From contig DASUUH010000046.1 of NCBI GenBank assembly GCA_036374175.1, forward strand, positions 86,025 through 150,024: DNA of 64,000 nt. Reading direction: 5' to 3'. This DNA comes from JASLBX01 sp036374175. GTDB taxonomy: Bacteria; Actinomycetota; Actinomycetes; Jiangellales; Jiangellaceae. The notes beneath the pieces are model-generated. The model did no database searches. It was given only the letters and a program-made list of their open reading frames with translations, and was not told the origin of the DNA. Below, one piece after another: positions 1 to 8,076 of this stretch (position 1 is its first letter; the number at the start of each line of letters is the position of its first letter). A program made the position numbers and the translations under genes.

Positions 1-95
1 TTTGCGCTCAGCACAGAGTAGTGGCAGTGCAGCCTAGCGGGATTCGGCACCCGTTTGCCGGCGGCCATGGAAAGCTCGCGCGAGTGGCAGGACCT

Positions 96-1286
96 TCAGC
101 CGTGCTTGCGCAGATAACTTCCGAAGTGCGGCACGGTGAACGCGATGGTGCCGCGTTCAGCCGAATAGACCAGGCCTTTCTTCATCAACGAGTCACGCGC
201 CGGGGATAGGGAGGACGGCTTGCGCCCGAGGTAATCGGCCACCGCAGACGTCGAAATCGCACCGTCGGTCTCGTCCGACAGCACGGCCATCGCGCGCAGG
301 TAGTCACGCTCGGCGGGAGTCGCCCGCTCGTACCGCGAGCCGAAGAACCCGACCGCAAGCTCCCCCTCCGCTTCCGGCGCCGCCATGAGGACATCAGCGC
401 GCGACACGGGGGAACGCGGCGCGTTGTCCCAGGTGACCTTGCCGTAGGCCTGCACGAAGTACGGGTACCCCTCGGTCACGGCGTACAGGGCCGCCAGCGC
501 ATCGTCGTCGTAGGCGACACCTTCCTCGGCGGCCGGAGCCACCAGAGCGAGATCCGCCGCTGCCCGGTCCAGCTTGTCTATGCGCACGTACCGGAACAGC
601 CGTTCGGAGTAGGACTTGGAGGCTGACAACACCGCCGGCAAATGCGGCAGCCCGGCCCCCACCACGACCAACGGCAGCGCCTGTTGCGACAACTCGTGGC
701 AGGCCGCACACAACGCCGAGACGTCCGCGGGCGGGATGTCCTGCATCTCGTCGACGAACAGGGCAATGCCGACACCTACGTCGCGGGCGACTCCAGCGGC
801 GTCGACCAGCAACTCCACAAGGTCAACCTCGATGTCGCCGGTGTCGCCCCGGCCGGTTGCGGCCGGCACGTCGATGCCCGGCTGCCAGCGGTCCCGCAAC
901 TTGCCGCCGTCGGGCACCGAGCGCAGCGCGAACGCCTTCAGCACGCCGAGAAACCGGTCTACCTGCGCCGGATCGCGGTGCCGGGGGGTGAGCTCGCGCA
1001 CCGCCATGTGCAAGGCGCTCGCCAGTGGCCGGCGAATCGACTGGTCCGGCCGAGCCTCGATCTTGCCGGTACCCCAGAGCCTGGCGATCGCTTGTGAACG
1101 CAATGCGTTGAGCAGCACGGTTTTGCCGACACCGCGAAGACCTGTCAACACCAGGCTGCGTTCGGGCCTGCCTCGTGAGATTCGCTCGATCACGACATCG
1201 AACTGCGCCAGCTCCCGATCACGGCCGGCAAGTTCGGGGGGCCGCTGACCGGCGCCGGGCGCATAGGGATTCCGCACCGGGTCCAC
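96..1286 (-). CDS. AAA-type ATP-binding protein
   Basis: A 396-residue P-loop ATPase of the archaeal-ATPase/AAA_16 type. The Walker A motif GLRGVGKT is at about residues 49-56 and a Walker B strand ending in FVDE is at about 176-180. The C-terminal third (about 300-390) looks like a winged-helix module. It has no signal peptide or membrane segment, so it should be cytosolic. The GTG start sits 6 bases after a TAGGCT hexamer, which suggests a leaderless transcript. It is a single-gene unit, divergent from the lipoprotein gene at 1425. The family is common in actinobacteria, but its substrate is unknown to me; DNA or protein remodelling is only a guess from the fold. Confidence 0.8.
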   Translation of the reverse strand: MDPVRNPYAPGAGQRPPELAGRDRELAQFDVVIERISRGRPERSLVLTGLRGVGKTVLLNALRSQAIARLWGTGKIEARPDQSIRRPLASALHMAVRELTPRHRDPAQVDRFLGVLKAFALRSVPDGGKLRDRWQPGIDVPAATGRGDTGDIEVDLVELLVDAAGVARDVGVGIALFVDEMQDIPPADVSALCAACHELSQQALPLVVVGAGLPHLPAVLSASKSYSERLFRYVRIDKLDRAAADLALVAPAAEEGVAYDDDALAALYAVTEGYPYFVQAYGKVTWDNAPRSPVSRADVLMAAPEAEGELAVGFFGSRYERATPAERDYLRAMAVLSDETDGAISTSAVADYLGRKPSSLSPARDSLMKKGLVYSAERGTIAFTVPHFGSYLRKHG

Positions 1287-1292
1287 GATCGG

Positions 1293-1298
1293 AGCCTA
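1293..1298 (-). promoter_or_regulatory. -10 hexamer of a leaderless promoter (ATPase gene)
   Basis: TAGGCT read on the minus strand, 6 bases before the GTG at 1286. It fits the TANNNT -10 element spaced so that transcription would start at the start codon. No convincing -35 is visible. Confidence 0.5.
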
Positions 1299-1412
1299 TT
1301 GGCCGATCTAGTGTTGACCGTATATTTGGCTAGAGATCTGCAGACGGCGTGTCGCACAGCGATCATTAGGAATTCACCGCCGTGTTCGGTCGCGGAACGG
1401 CTTTCGCGCTAC

Positions 1413-1418
1413 TAGCGT
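1413..1418 (+). promoter_or_regulatory. -10 hexamer of a leaderless promoter (SSI-like gene)
   Basis: TAGCGT followed by 6 bases and the GTG at 1425. There is no Shine-Dalgarno sequence before this gene, so leaderless initiation is the simplest reading. Confidence 0.45.
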
Positions 1419-1424
1419 CCAACC

Positions 1425-1874
1425 GTGGTGAGACATCCCCTCGCGATACTGATCGCCGGCATCACGGCCGTGGCCGGTTGCGGCACCGACGGCGGCATTG
1501 ATCGGACCGTCACCGAGACATCCCCGCCAGGCTCGTCCGAAACCGAACTCACCGTGGTGCTGGACGAGGGAGACGGAACTTCGCCGGAGGAGTGGTCTTT
1601 GACGTGTGACCCGGACGGCGGCAGCCACCCCGATCCAGCGGCGGCCTGCGAAGCGCTGGCCGAGATGGACCCCCAGGTCTTGGACCCAGTGCCGCCCAAC
1701 GCCATGTGCACGATGATTTACGGCGGTCCGCAGACGGCGACGCTGATCGGTCATTGGAACGGCGCGCCGGTCGACGCACAGTTCTCGCGTGAGAACGGCT
1801 GCGAGATCGCCCGTTGGGATGCCGCAGTCGCGGTGCTCGGCGATGAAGGCGGCGTGCGCGGCGCCGCGGCTTAG
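1425..1874 (+). CDS. Subtilisin-inhibitor-like (SSI family) lipoprotein
   Basis: A 149-residue exported protein. Its hydrophobic N-terminus ends in a lipobox (AVAGC, Cys19), so it is probably acylated and held on the outer face of the membrane. Residues about 40-145 match the Streptomyces subtilisin inhibitor fold (peptidase inhibitor I16): the first disulfide half (LTCDPDGGSHP), the reactive loop around CTMIYGG and the terminal CEIARW block. By alignment with SSI the P1 residue would be Met in CTMI. It should inhibit serine proteases of the subtilisin or trypsin type. Classical SSI proteins are secreted free; a lipid anchor here would place the inhibitor at the cell surface. No neighbouring protease gene is its obvious target. 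Confidence 0.85.
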   Translation: MVRHPLAILIAGITAVAGCGTDGGIDRTVTETSPPGSSETELTVVLDEGDGTSPEEWSLTCDPDGGSHPDPAAACEALAEMDPQVLDPVPPNAMCTMIYGGPQTATLIGHWNGAPVDAQFSRENGCEIARWDAAVAVLGDEGGVRGAAA

Positions 1875-2965
1875 AAGTACGTCGGCTCTGCGAGAACGCC
1901 TTCGCGGTCCAGAAACCGTCCGTGTTCGGCCACCGCGTCGCGCAGTGATCTGGTCGCCGTGGCATCGAACGGCTCGACAAGCTGGACATCGACGATCACG
2001 TCGGACCGCTTGACCGTGCGCTTCCAGAACCCCGCGAACTGCGCGTCGCGCAGCACGAGCCCGACGTACGCGCCTCGATCCGGCCGCCGCTGCCCGTGGC
2101 CCGCGAGATCCCACAGCTGCTTGGTTTCGCTGTACGAGCCGACGCACTCGTCGTACGGCTGGAGCAGGTGGACGGTGCCGGCCGGCAATTCTGGCGGCGT
2201 ATCCAATGCACCGTGCCAGTAGTACGTGATGCCGTCGAACTCGCGGTTCTCCAACTCGCGGCCGACGAGCTGGATGCCGTGCCGGACGTCGGCCATGGCC
2301 AGGCTCGACCACCAGGCAAAGTCCTTCGCCGATGCCGGTCCGCGGCAGCCGAAGTAGCGACGGGTCAGTTCGGAGAGTGCATCGTCTCTGGCCAGCTCGA
2401 CTACTGCCGGCGCCCGCTCGGCCAGCAACGCGTAGGTCTGCTGCTTGCCGCGTCGTGGGCCGCTGCAGATCAGCTGGTCGAGTTCGGCGTGCATGAGGAT
2501 GAGGCTGAGGCGGGTTCCGCTCGCCTCGATGCCGTTCTTGGCGAGCGCCACGGCAATCTCTGTGCGGGTCAGCACGCGTCCTCCGGCGAGCGCATTACCG
2601 ATCAGGTCATGACAGCGGCGCAGCAGCTGCTCGTCGTCCAGCCCGGTCTGCCGGTAGTAGTACGCGTTGAAGGCGTGCACTCGCGGCCCAGTCACCGTGA
2701 GGAGCCAGCGGATCTCGGACGGCAGCACGAAATGCCACGTGGGCCTAAGCACGTGGGTGCGCAGGAGGTGGCCCGCGTCGAACCAGCCCAGCAGGTCGGC
2801 CTCGGACGCCGATGGCAGGCGCTGGGCGATCGACCAGATGGCCGGCCCGAAGTCCTGGGCCTGGTTGGCACCAAGGCGCCGCATGGCACTGCCAGGGTCG
2901 GGCCACGGCTCACCGATCAGCCCACAGCGATGCAGCCGCCAGGCGGTGATCTGTTGCGGAGTCAC
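1871..2965 (-). CDS. Winged-helix DNA-binding domain protein (HTH_42 family)
   Basis: A 364-residue protein of the winged-helix family (HTH_42, formerly DUF1006), which includes the AlkX/YcaQ-like crosslink-repair glycosylases. I chose the GTG at 2965 because it overlaps the stop of the Fpg/Nei gene (GTGA), indicating translational coupling; the open frame upstream is inside that gene. Sequence from TPQQITAWRLHRCGL onward fits the family N-terminus, and the C-terminal region carries the family's LLQPYDE block. The coupling to a DNA glycosylase supports a DNA-repair role, but the exact reaction is inferred. Its 3' end overlaps the convergent lipoprotein gene by four bases. Confidence 0.75.
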   Translation of the reverse strand: MTPQQITAWRLHRCGLIGEPWPDPGSAMRRLGANQAQDFGPAIWSIAQRLPSASEADLLGWFDAGHLLRTHVLRPTWHFVLPSEIRWLLTVTGPRVHAFNAYYYRQTGLDDEQLLRRCHDLIGNALAGGRVLTRTEIAVALAKNGIEASGTRLSLILMHAELDQLICSGPRRGKQQTYALLAERAPAVVELARDDALSELTRRYFGCRGPASAKDFAWWSSLAMADVRHGIQLVGRELENREFDGITYYWHGALDTPPELPAGTVHLLQPYDECVGSYSETKQLWDLAGHGQRRPDRGAYVGLVLRDAQFAGFWKRTVKRSDVIVDVQLVEPFDATATRSLRDAVAEHGRFLDREGVLAEPTYF

Positions 2966-3825
2966 TTCAAGAGCCGGGACAGCCGGCGGTCGGCGAGCGG
3001 CTTGCCCCCCGTCTGGCACGTGGGGCAGTACTGGAGGCTGGAATCGGCGTACGACACCTCTCGCACCGTGTCGCCGCACGCCGGGCACGGTTCGCCGGTA
3101 CGACCGTGCACCCGCATGCCGGACCGCTTGGTGTCTTTCAGATCGCGCGCTTGGAGCCCGTGTGATCGTTCAACTGCGTCGCGCAGCGTGCCGACGATCG
3201 CCTCGTGCAGCGCAGCCACTTGCTCCGCCGTGAACGTCGAGGACGGGTGAAACGGCGACATCCGCGCCACGTGCAGTACCTCGTCCGAATACGCATTGCC
3301 GATGCCGGCGATCACCGCCTGGTCTCGCAGCACGCCCTTGATCTGCGACCGGCCGGCCTCTTGCAGGATCGCTCCCAAACGGTCGGCGGTGAACTCATCC
3401 GACAGTGGATCTATGCCCAGCCGCGCCACTCCAGGCACCTCGGCAGGGTCACGAACGACGTACACGGCGAGCCGCTTCTTGGTGCCGGCCTCGGTCAGGT
3501 CGAACCCTGCGCCGTTGGCGAGGTGCAGGCGCAAGGCAAGCGGGCCCTTGCCCGGTCTCGGGGGTTTGGCCGCCAGCGAGTCACTCCACCTCAGCCAGCC
3601 GGCCCGGGACAGGTGGAAGACGAGGTGCAGGCCGTCGCAATCCAGGTCGAGAAACTTGCCGTGCCGGCGGACGCCGGTGATCGCTAGCCCGCCCAACGAC
3701 GTGACCGGTGGATCGTACGTTTTGAGCACGCTGATCGCCGCGACGTCGACGCGCGCCACCACCTGCCCGACGGCGTGCTCGCGCAGGAATCCCGCGAGCG
3801 CTTCCACCTCTGGCAGCTCTGGCAT
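2962..3825 (-). CDS. Fpg/Nei family DNA glycosylase
   Basis: A 287-residue bifunctional base-excision-repair glycosylase/AP lyase. The start at 3825 gives MPELPEVE, placing the catalytic Pro and Glu directly after the initiator Met as the family requires; the longer open frame adds 22 unlikely residues. The C-terminal zinc finger has Cys at about 247, 250, 267 and 270 (CPAC...CPTC). A TACCAT hexamer lies 6 bases before the ATG, consistent with a leaderless transcript. It removes oxidised bases such as formamidopyrimidine or 8-oxoguanine; Fpg versus Nei specificity is not settled from sequence alone. It is the first gene of a two-gene operon with the winged-helix protein. Confidence 0.9.
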   Translation of the reverse strand: MPELPEVEALAGFLREHAVGQVVARVDVAAISVLKTYDPPVTSLGGLAITGVRRHGKFLDLDCDGLHLVFHLSRAGWLRWSDSLAAKPPRPGKGPLALRLHLANGAGFDLTEAGTKKRLAVYVVRDPAEVPGVARLGIDPLSDEFTADRLGAILQEAGRSQIKGVLRDQAVIAGIGNAYSDEVLHVARMSPFHPSSTFTAEQVAALHEAIVGTLRDAVERSHGLQARDLKDTKRSGMRVHGRTGEPCPACGDTVREVSYADSSLQYCPTCQTGGKPLADRRLSRLLK

Positions 3826-3831
3826 TCGCTC

Positions 3832-3837
3832 ATGGTA
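3832..3837 (-). promoter_or_regulatory. -10 hexamer of a leaderless promoter (Fpg/Nei gene)
   Basis: TACCAT on the minus strand, 6 bases before the ATG at 3825, which supports the MPELPEVE start. Confidence 0.5.
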
Positions 3838-3887
3838 TTCGCAACCACCGACCAGACGGCCCGGCGAGAAGGTCGTCCACAGGTGGA

Positions 3888-4595
3888 TCAACCGGCATCA
3901 GTGAAAGCGGCCGGTAAGGAGCACGCCAGCGCCTGGTCCAGCCGTCTCAGGTACTCCTCGCGGCTGATCTCGACCGCACCCAGTTGGGCCAGGTGCGGCG
4001 TCAACCATTGGACGTCGAGCAGCCGTCCGGTTACGCCGTCCGACGCCAGGCGATCCACCAGCGCCATGAGAGCCGCCTTGGACGCGTCCCGACCCCAGTA
4101 GGCCAGCACGTGGAACATCGACTCACCGGCGAACAGTCCGCCGATCGTCACGCCGTACAAGCCGCCGGCCAGCCGTCCGTCCGGCGTCCATGCCTCCACA
4201 GAGTGGGCCCAGCCGAGTTTGTGCAGGCGTAGGTACGCCTCCTCGATTTCTGCGGTGATCCAGCCACCATGACGCCGTGGGTCAGCGCAGCCGGCGACCA
4301 CGTCGCTGAACGCCGTATCGATCCTTATCTCGAACCGTTTCGCCGCCTGGCGCATCGATCTGGTCACGCGAAGCCCGTCGAGTGGGATCACCCCGCGGGG
4401 GTCGGGCGACCACCAGGCCAGCACCGCGTGGCGGCGGATCAGCCTACCGATGGGCATCGGAAACAGCCCGGCCCGATAGGCGGCCAGCAGCGTCCCCGGC
4501 TCCAAGTCAGCCCCGATCCCGACCAGTCCATCGGCGTCGGCCGTCCGCGCGGCCGGCAGCACCCAGCGGGTAGGCGGTGGTTCGGTCGGGGGCAC
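3888..4595 (-). CDS. aat: Leucyl/phenylalanyl-tRNA--protein transferase
   Basis: A 235-residue cytosolic aminoacyl transferase that adds Leu or Phe from tRNA to proteins with N-terminal Arg or Lys, marking them for ClpS/ClpAP-type N-degron turnover. Family blocks are present: GLFPMPI, LAWWSPDPRGVIP, the glycine-rich GGLYGVTIGGLFAGESMF core and the LDVQWLTPHL C-terminus. The GTG at 4595 gives a length close to E. coli Aat (234) and lies 7 bases after a TACCCT hexamer. The longer open frame would overlap the divergent EcsC gene. It is a single-gene unit. Confidence 0.92.
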   Translation of the reverse strand: MPPTEPPPTRWVLPAARTADADGLVGIGADLEPGTLLAAYRAGLFPMPIGRLIRRHAVLAWWSPDPRGVIPLDGLRVTRSMRQAAKRFEIRIDTAFSDVVAGCADPRRHGGWITAEIEEAYLRLHKLGWAHSVEAWTPDGRLAGGLYGVTIGGLFAGESMFHVLAYWGRDASKAALMALVDRLASDGVTGRLLDVQWLTPHLAQLGAVEISREEYLRRLDQALACSLPAAFTDAG

Positions 4596-4602
4596 ACCGA
4601 TC

Positions 4603-4608
4603 AGGGTA
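4603..4608 (-). promoter_or_regulatory. -10 hexamer of a leaderless promoter (aat)
   Basis: TACCCT on the minus strand, 7 bases before the GTG at 4595. It shares a 43-base intergenic space with the divergent promoter at 4627. Confidence 0.5.
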
Positions 4609-4626
4609 TGAGGGCGACCAGCGGCG

Positions 4627-4632
4627 TATGGT
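4627..4632 (+). promoter_or_regulatory. -10 hexamer of a leaderless promoter (EcsC gene)
   Basis: TATGGT followed by 6 bases and the ATG at 4639, with no Shine-Dalgarno sequence. Confidence 0.55.
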
Positions 4633-4638
4633 CTATGC

Positions 4639-5331
4639 ATGAGCTTTCGGCGCACCGTGACGAATCTGGCCAGCAATGCTGCGGCCCGTCGCGCTGCTCC
4701 GGCGATCGCAGCCCGCGGTGTCCGGCAGTTCCTCGACAAGGCGATCGATGGTTTCCCGGGCTTTCCGGGTGCCCGCGAGGTCGCGCGCCGTCACCTGGCG
4801 CGCCGCCGCGACGTCGACCTGGCGATTCGCGACGTCCAGGACCAGCACGTGCGGCTGGCCGGCGCACAGGGATTCGTGGCCAATATCGGTGGCGTCGCGA
4901 CCATGGCGGTCGCCATCCCGGCCAACCTGGCCGGCATTGGCCTGCTCCAACTCCGCATGGTGGCGGCGATCCTGCACCTCCGCGGCTACAACGTCAACGA
5001 CCCGCGGGTACGCACGGCCGCGCTCATGACGCTGCTCGGCGAGGAGGACGTCAAGGCCGCGATCAAGCGCAAGGAGTTCCCCGGCCATCCACATGACGTC
5101 GCGGTAACCGCGGGCGATCCGGACCCCAGGCTGCTCGAACGGGTCGGCAGCCACGTGACTCAGGCCCTCGTCACCAGAGTGGGCGGCAAGCATGCCACCC
5201 TTGTCGTTACCAAGCGCATCCCGGTCATCGGCGGTGCGGTCAGCGCAGGAGTCGACGCGTTCAGCACCTACACGATCGGCCGGTATGCCAACCGGGAGTT
5301 CCCGCCGCATGTCATGATTGAGCGCGCCTGA
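4639..5331 (+). CDS. EcsC family protein
   Basis: A 230-residue protein resembling the EcsC family. The central hydrophobic, glycine-rich stretch (about 80-120) and the C-terminal GGAVSAGVDAFSTYTIGRYA block are typical of EcsC-like proteins. The N-terminus is basic and alanine-rich. Bacillus EcsC is linked to the EcsAB ABC transporter, and an ABC exporter does follow here about 100 bases downstream, but the two are probably separate units because this gene has its own leaderless-type promoter. The molecular role is unknown. Confidence 0.7.
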   Translation: MSFRRTVTNLASNAAARRAAPAIAARGVRQFLDKAIDGFPGFPGAREVARRHLARRRDVDLAIRDVQDQHVRLAGAQGFVANIGGVATMAVAIPANLAGIGLLQLRMVAAILHLRGYNVNDPRVRTAALMTLLGEEDVKAAIKRKEFPGHPHDVAVTAGDPDPRLLERVGSHVTQALVTRVGGKHATLVVTKRIPVIGGAVSAGVDAFSTYTIGRYANREFPPHVMIERA

Positions 5332-5429
5332 CCCGTCGTTGCCCGATCATGACAAGTTGTTAAGAGGGAATTGCTCGTTCCGGCATAGATCGGCATCATC
5401 GTCGACATGCCATACACGGGGACCGAGCA

Positions 5430-6197
5430 GTGACGGCATTGCGCACGGGCCTCCAATTCCAAGCGCGTATGCTGCGTCGGTCTTTTGGCGACCTGATCGC
5501 GTTGGTCACCGCTCCGTTGATGACGCTTGTCTTCCTCGCGATCATCCGCCACGGCGGACGGGAAGATCTCGCGCCGTACGCGGTGCTCGCGCCCGCTCTT
5601 ATCGTCCTGTGGGGTGTGGCGCTCATGGTTTCCGGTGAAATCGTCGCGCGAGATCGTGAGAACGAATCGCTTGAGGCCATCGTGGCTTCCCCGACGTCGT
5701 TCACCGGGGTGCTCACCGGTCGCATCGCGGCGGTGACGTTCGTCAGCCTGGTCGGCTTCGCAGAGTCATGGCTGGCGGCGTTCCTGGTGTTTCGCGTGGC
5801 GGTGCCGGTCTTTCATCCGACGGCGTTCATCCTCATCGTCGGTGTCACCGCGTTCGCCATGGCGGCAACCGCGTGTGTGATGTCAGCGATCTTCGTCCTC
5901 GCGCGCTCGGCGCGGGCGTTCCAGAATTCGCTGACCTACCCTTTCTACGTCCTCGGCGGGGTGATGGTGCCCATCGCGCTGTTGCCGGACTGGCTGGAAC
6001 CGATCTCCCGCCTGGTGTTCCTTTCCTGGTCGTCGGACCTGCTTCGGGACGCGTTGAGCCCGGCACCCATTGCGGACCTGGCGCCGCGGCTGCTGGCCAT
6101 CCTGATCCTCGGTACCGCGGCCTACCTGCTGGGAGTGGCACTCGTCCGCCGGACGGTCAATCGGCTCCGGCACACCGGGTCGCTGAGTTATGCGTGA
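5430..6197 (+). CDS. ABC-2 type transporter permease (first subunit)
   Basis: A 255-residue polytopic membrane protein with about six hydrophobic segments and the ABC-2 signature around residues 165-200 (YPFYVLGGVMVPIALLP). It is the first gene of a three-gene exporter: a second permease overlaps its 3' end by eight bases and an ATPase follows. The arrangement resembles DrrABC- or NodIJ-type drug, lipid or polysaccharide exporters. The substrate cannot be told from sequence. The start is GTG; the ribosome-binding site is weak. Confidence 0.85.
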   Translation: MTALRTGLQFQARMLRRSFGDLIALVTAPLMTLVFLAIIRHGGREDLAPYAVLAPALIVLWGVALMVSGEIVARDRENESLEAIVASPTSFTGVLTGRIAAVTFVSLVGFAESWLAAFLVFRVAVPVFHPTAFILIVGVTAFAMAATACVMSAIFVLARSARAFQNSLTYPFYVLGGVMVPIALLPDWLEPISRLVFLSWSSDLLRDALSPAPIADLAPRLLAILILGTAAYLLGVALVRRTVNRLRHTGSLSYA

Positions 6198-7005
6198 GCT
6201 TCTAGCCCCGCTGCGGGTGCTGCGGTACAGCGCAGGCAACGCCTGGGCGGACATGTGGGTCATCTTCTCGCCGCTGACGTGGAGCCTCGGGTGGGTCAGC
6301 CGGGTGCTCGTTCAGGTCGTCTTCTTCGCGCTGATCGGACTACTAGTCGACTCCGACGACGCTGTGCGGTACCTGTTCATCGGCAACGCCGTCATGATCA
6401 CGGCCATGGAAGCGACCATGTCGGTCACGACCACGACGTGGGAGCGTCGGCAGGGCACGATGCCGTTGCTGGTGGCGGCTCCCACCCGGCTCTGGCCGGT
6501 ATTCGTAGGCCGCGGCGTGCAGTGGCTGCCAACTGGAGTGATCACAGCGTCGGTTGCGCTGTTCGGCCTCGGGCCCGCCTTCGGAGTCGAATGGACGCTC
6601 GCGCGGGCGTTGACGGTCTTCGGTTGTCTGGTCGCCGTCGCGGTAGCCACCTACTGTTTCGCGTTGCTACTCAGCGCGATCGTGCTCACCGTGATGGACT
6701 TGCACAACATCGTCAGCAACCTGGCGCAGGCGATCACCATGCTGATCGCCGGCGTCATGGTGCCGGTGACGTTCTGGCCCGGATGGGTCCAGGGTGCGGC
6801 CCAGGCACTCCCGCTGACACATGGCCTGGCAGCGATCCGGACGGCGGTGGACGCGTCCACGGTCGCATCCGTTGCCGGCGACGTAACCGCGGGTCTCGTG
6901 TTCACCATCGGTGTCGGGGCGTGCTGGTTGCTTTCCGCTGCGCTGCTACTGGAATACCTGGCCGCGGCTGGGCGCCGCAGCGGATCAATAGAGTTCGCGG
7001 AATGA
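6190..7005 (+). CDS. ABC-2 type transporter permease (second subunit)
   Basis: A 271-residue integral membrane protein with about six hydrophobic segments. It carries the ABC-2 pattern ITMLIAGVMVPVTFWP ahead of the last helices. It starts inside the end of the first permease gene, so the two are translationally coupled, and it probably forms a heterodimeric channel with it, driven by the ATPase at 7075. Confidence 0.85.
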   Translation: MRELLAPLRVLRYSAGNAWADMWVIFSPLTWSLGWVSRVLVQVVFFALIGLLVDSDDAVRYLFIGNAVMITAMEATMSVTTTTWERRQGTMPLLVAAPTRLWPVFVGRGVQWLPTGVITASVALFGLGPAFGVEWTLARALTVFGCLVAVAVATYCFALLLSAIVLTVMDLHNIVSNLAQAITMLIAGVMVPVTFWPGWVQGAAQALPLTHGLAAIRTAVDASTVASVAGDVTAGLVFTIGVGACWLLSAALLLEYLAAAGRRSGSIEFAE

Positions 7006-7074
7006 CCGCGGCACGATCACAATCGTGTTGACAGCTAGTTCACAAACCACCTGCCGTGGGGCATTGTCAGAGTC

Positions 7075-8046
7075 ATGCTTGTGACCGAGGGTGCAGTGGA
7101 GGTTCGGCAGTTGCGCCGGGTATTCAAGGGCCGGCGCAAGGCACCGGAGGTAATCGCCCTCGACAGCGTCGATCTCGTCATCCCGGCCGGCGAGGTACAC
7201 GGTCTGCTGGGACCTAACGGTGCCGGCAAGACGACCCTTTGCAAGATCCTTTCCACTGTCCTGCTCCCGACATCGGGCCACGCGAGTGTCGCGGGATACG
7301 ACGTCGTGCGCGACACCGCGGCGGTCCGCCGCATCATCGGAATCGTGTTCGGTGGCGAGCGAGGGCTCTACACTCGCCTCACCGCCCGTCAGAATCTCGA
7401 GTTCTGGGCGGCGATGTACGGCTTGCGTGGCCGCGCCCTGCGCCCGCGGGTCGACGCCATGCTGAGCCAGATCGGGCTCACCGAGCGTGCCGACGATCGG
7501 GTCGAAGGATTCAGCCGCGGCATGAAGCAGCGCCTGCACCTCGCGCGAGGTCTCATCGGCGATCCGCAGGTGGTCCTCCTGGACGAGCCGACCATCGGCA
7601 TGGACCCCGTCGCGGCCCGCGAGTTTCGCACGCTGGTGGGCCGGCTCCGCGACGACGGCCGTACCGTCCTGCTCACTACCCACGACATGGCCGAAGCCGA
7701 GGCCGTGTGCGATCGGGTGACGCTAATCGACAGTGGCCGCCTGCTGGCTACTGAACGCCCGGCGGCCCTCAGCAGATGGATCTCCACATACTCACGCGTG
7801 GACGCCCGGGACGTCCCGGCAGGTCGCGTGGCGCAGTTGATCAGCGAGCTGAGCGACATTGCCGGTGTCGCCGAAGTGCAGTTCGTCCAACCCGCCGGGA
7901 TCAGGGTCGAGACCGACGCCGCTGACGCTGCACCGCGCGTCATCCGCCACTTGCTCGACGCCGGGATCACGAGCGTCGCTACCTCGACGCCGGATCTCGA
8001 GGAGGTATACCTGCACATCATCGGCGAGCGCGGCCTCCGCGTCTAA
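7075..8046 (+). CDS. ABC transporter ATP-binding protein
   Basis: A 323-residue ABC ATPase. Walker A GPNGAGKT is at about 46-53, the signature is FSRGM (a variant of LSGGQ, common in DrrA-like exporters) near 145, Walker B is VVLLDEPTIGMDP near 163 and the H-loop is TTHDM near 202. The C-terminal extension of about 100 residues is typical of DrrA/YbhF exporters. It energises the two permeases just upstream. A 69-base gap separates it from the second permease; a CATTGT hexamer 7 bases before the ATG could be an extra weak promoter. Confidence 0.9.
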   Translation: MLVTEGAVEVRQLRRVFKGRRKAPEVIALDSVDLVIPAGEVHGLLGPNGAGKTTLCKILSTVLLPTSGHASVAGYDVVRDTAAVRRIIGIVFGGERGLYTRLTARQNLEFWAAMYGLRGRALRPRVDAMLSQIGLTERADDRVEGFSRGMKQRLHLARGLIGDPQVVLLDEPTIGMDPVAAREFRTLVGRLRDDGRTVLLTTHDMAEAEAVCDRVTLIDSGRLLATERPAALSRWISTYSRVDARDVPAGRVAQLISELSDIAGVAEVQFVQPAGIRVETDAADAAPRVIRHLLDAGITSVATSTPDLEEVYLHIIGERGLRV

Positions 8047-8076
8047 TGCGGTGAGAGGGCGTGATCGAATGGGCGG

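Noticed and set aside
1374..2312. Long reverse-strand frames across the lipoprotein and winged-helix genes
   Set aside because: Arg/Ala/Pro-rich composition typical of antisense frames in GC-rich DNA; no domain visible.
7027..7060. Promoter with TTGACA at 7032 for the ABC ATPase
   Set aside because: No -10 at the right spacing; the gene most likely belongs to the permease operon.
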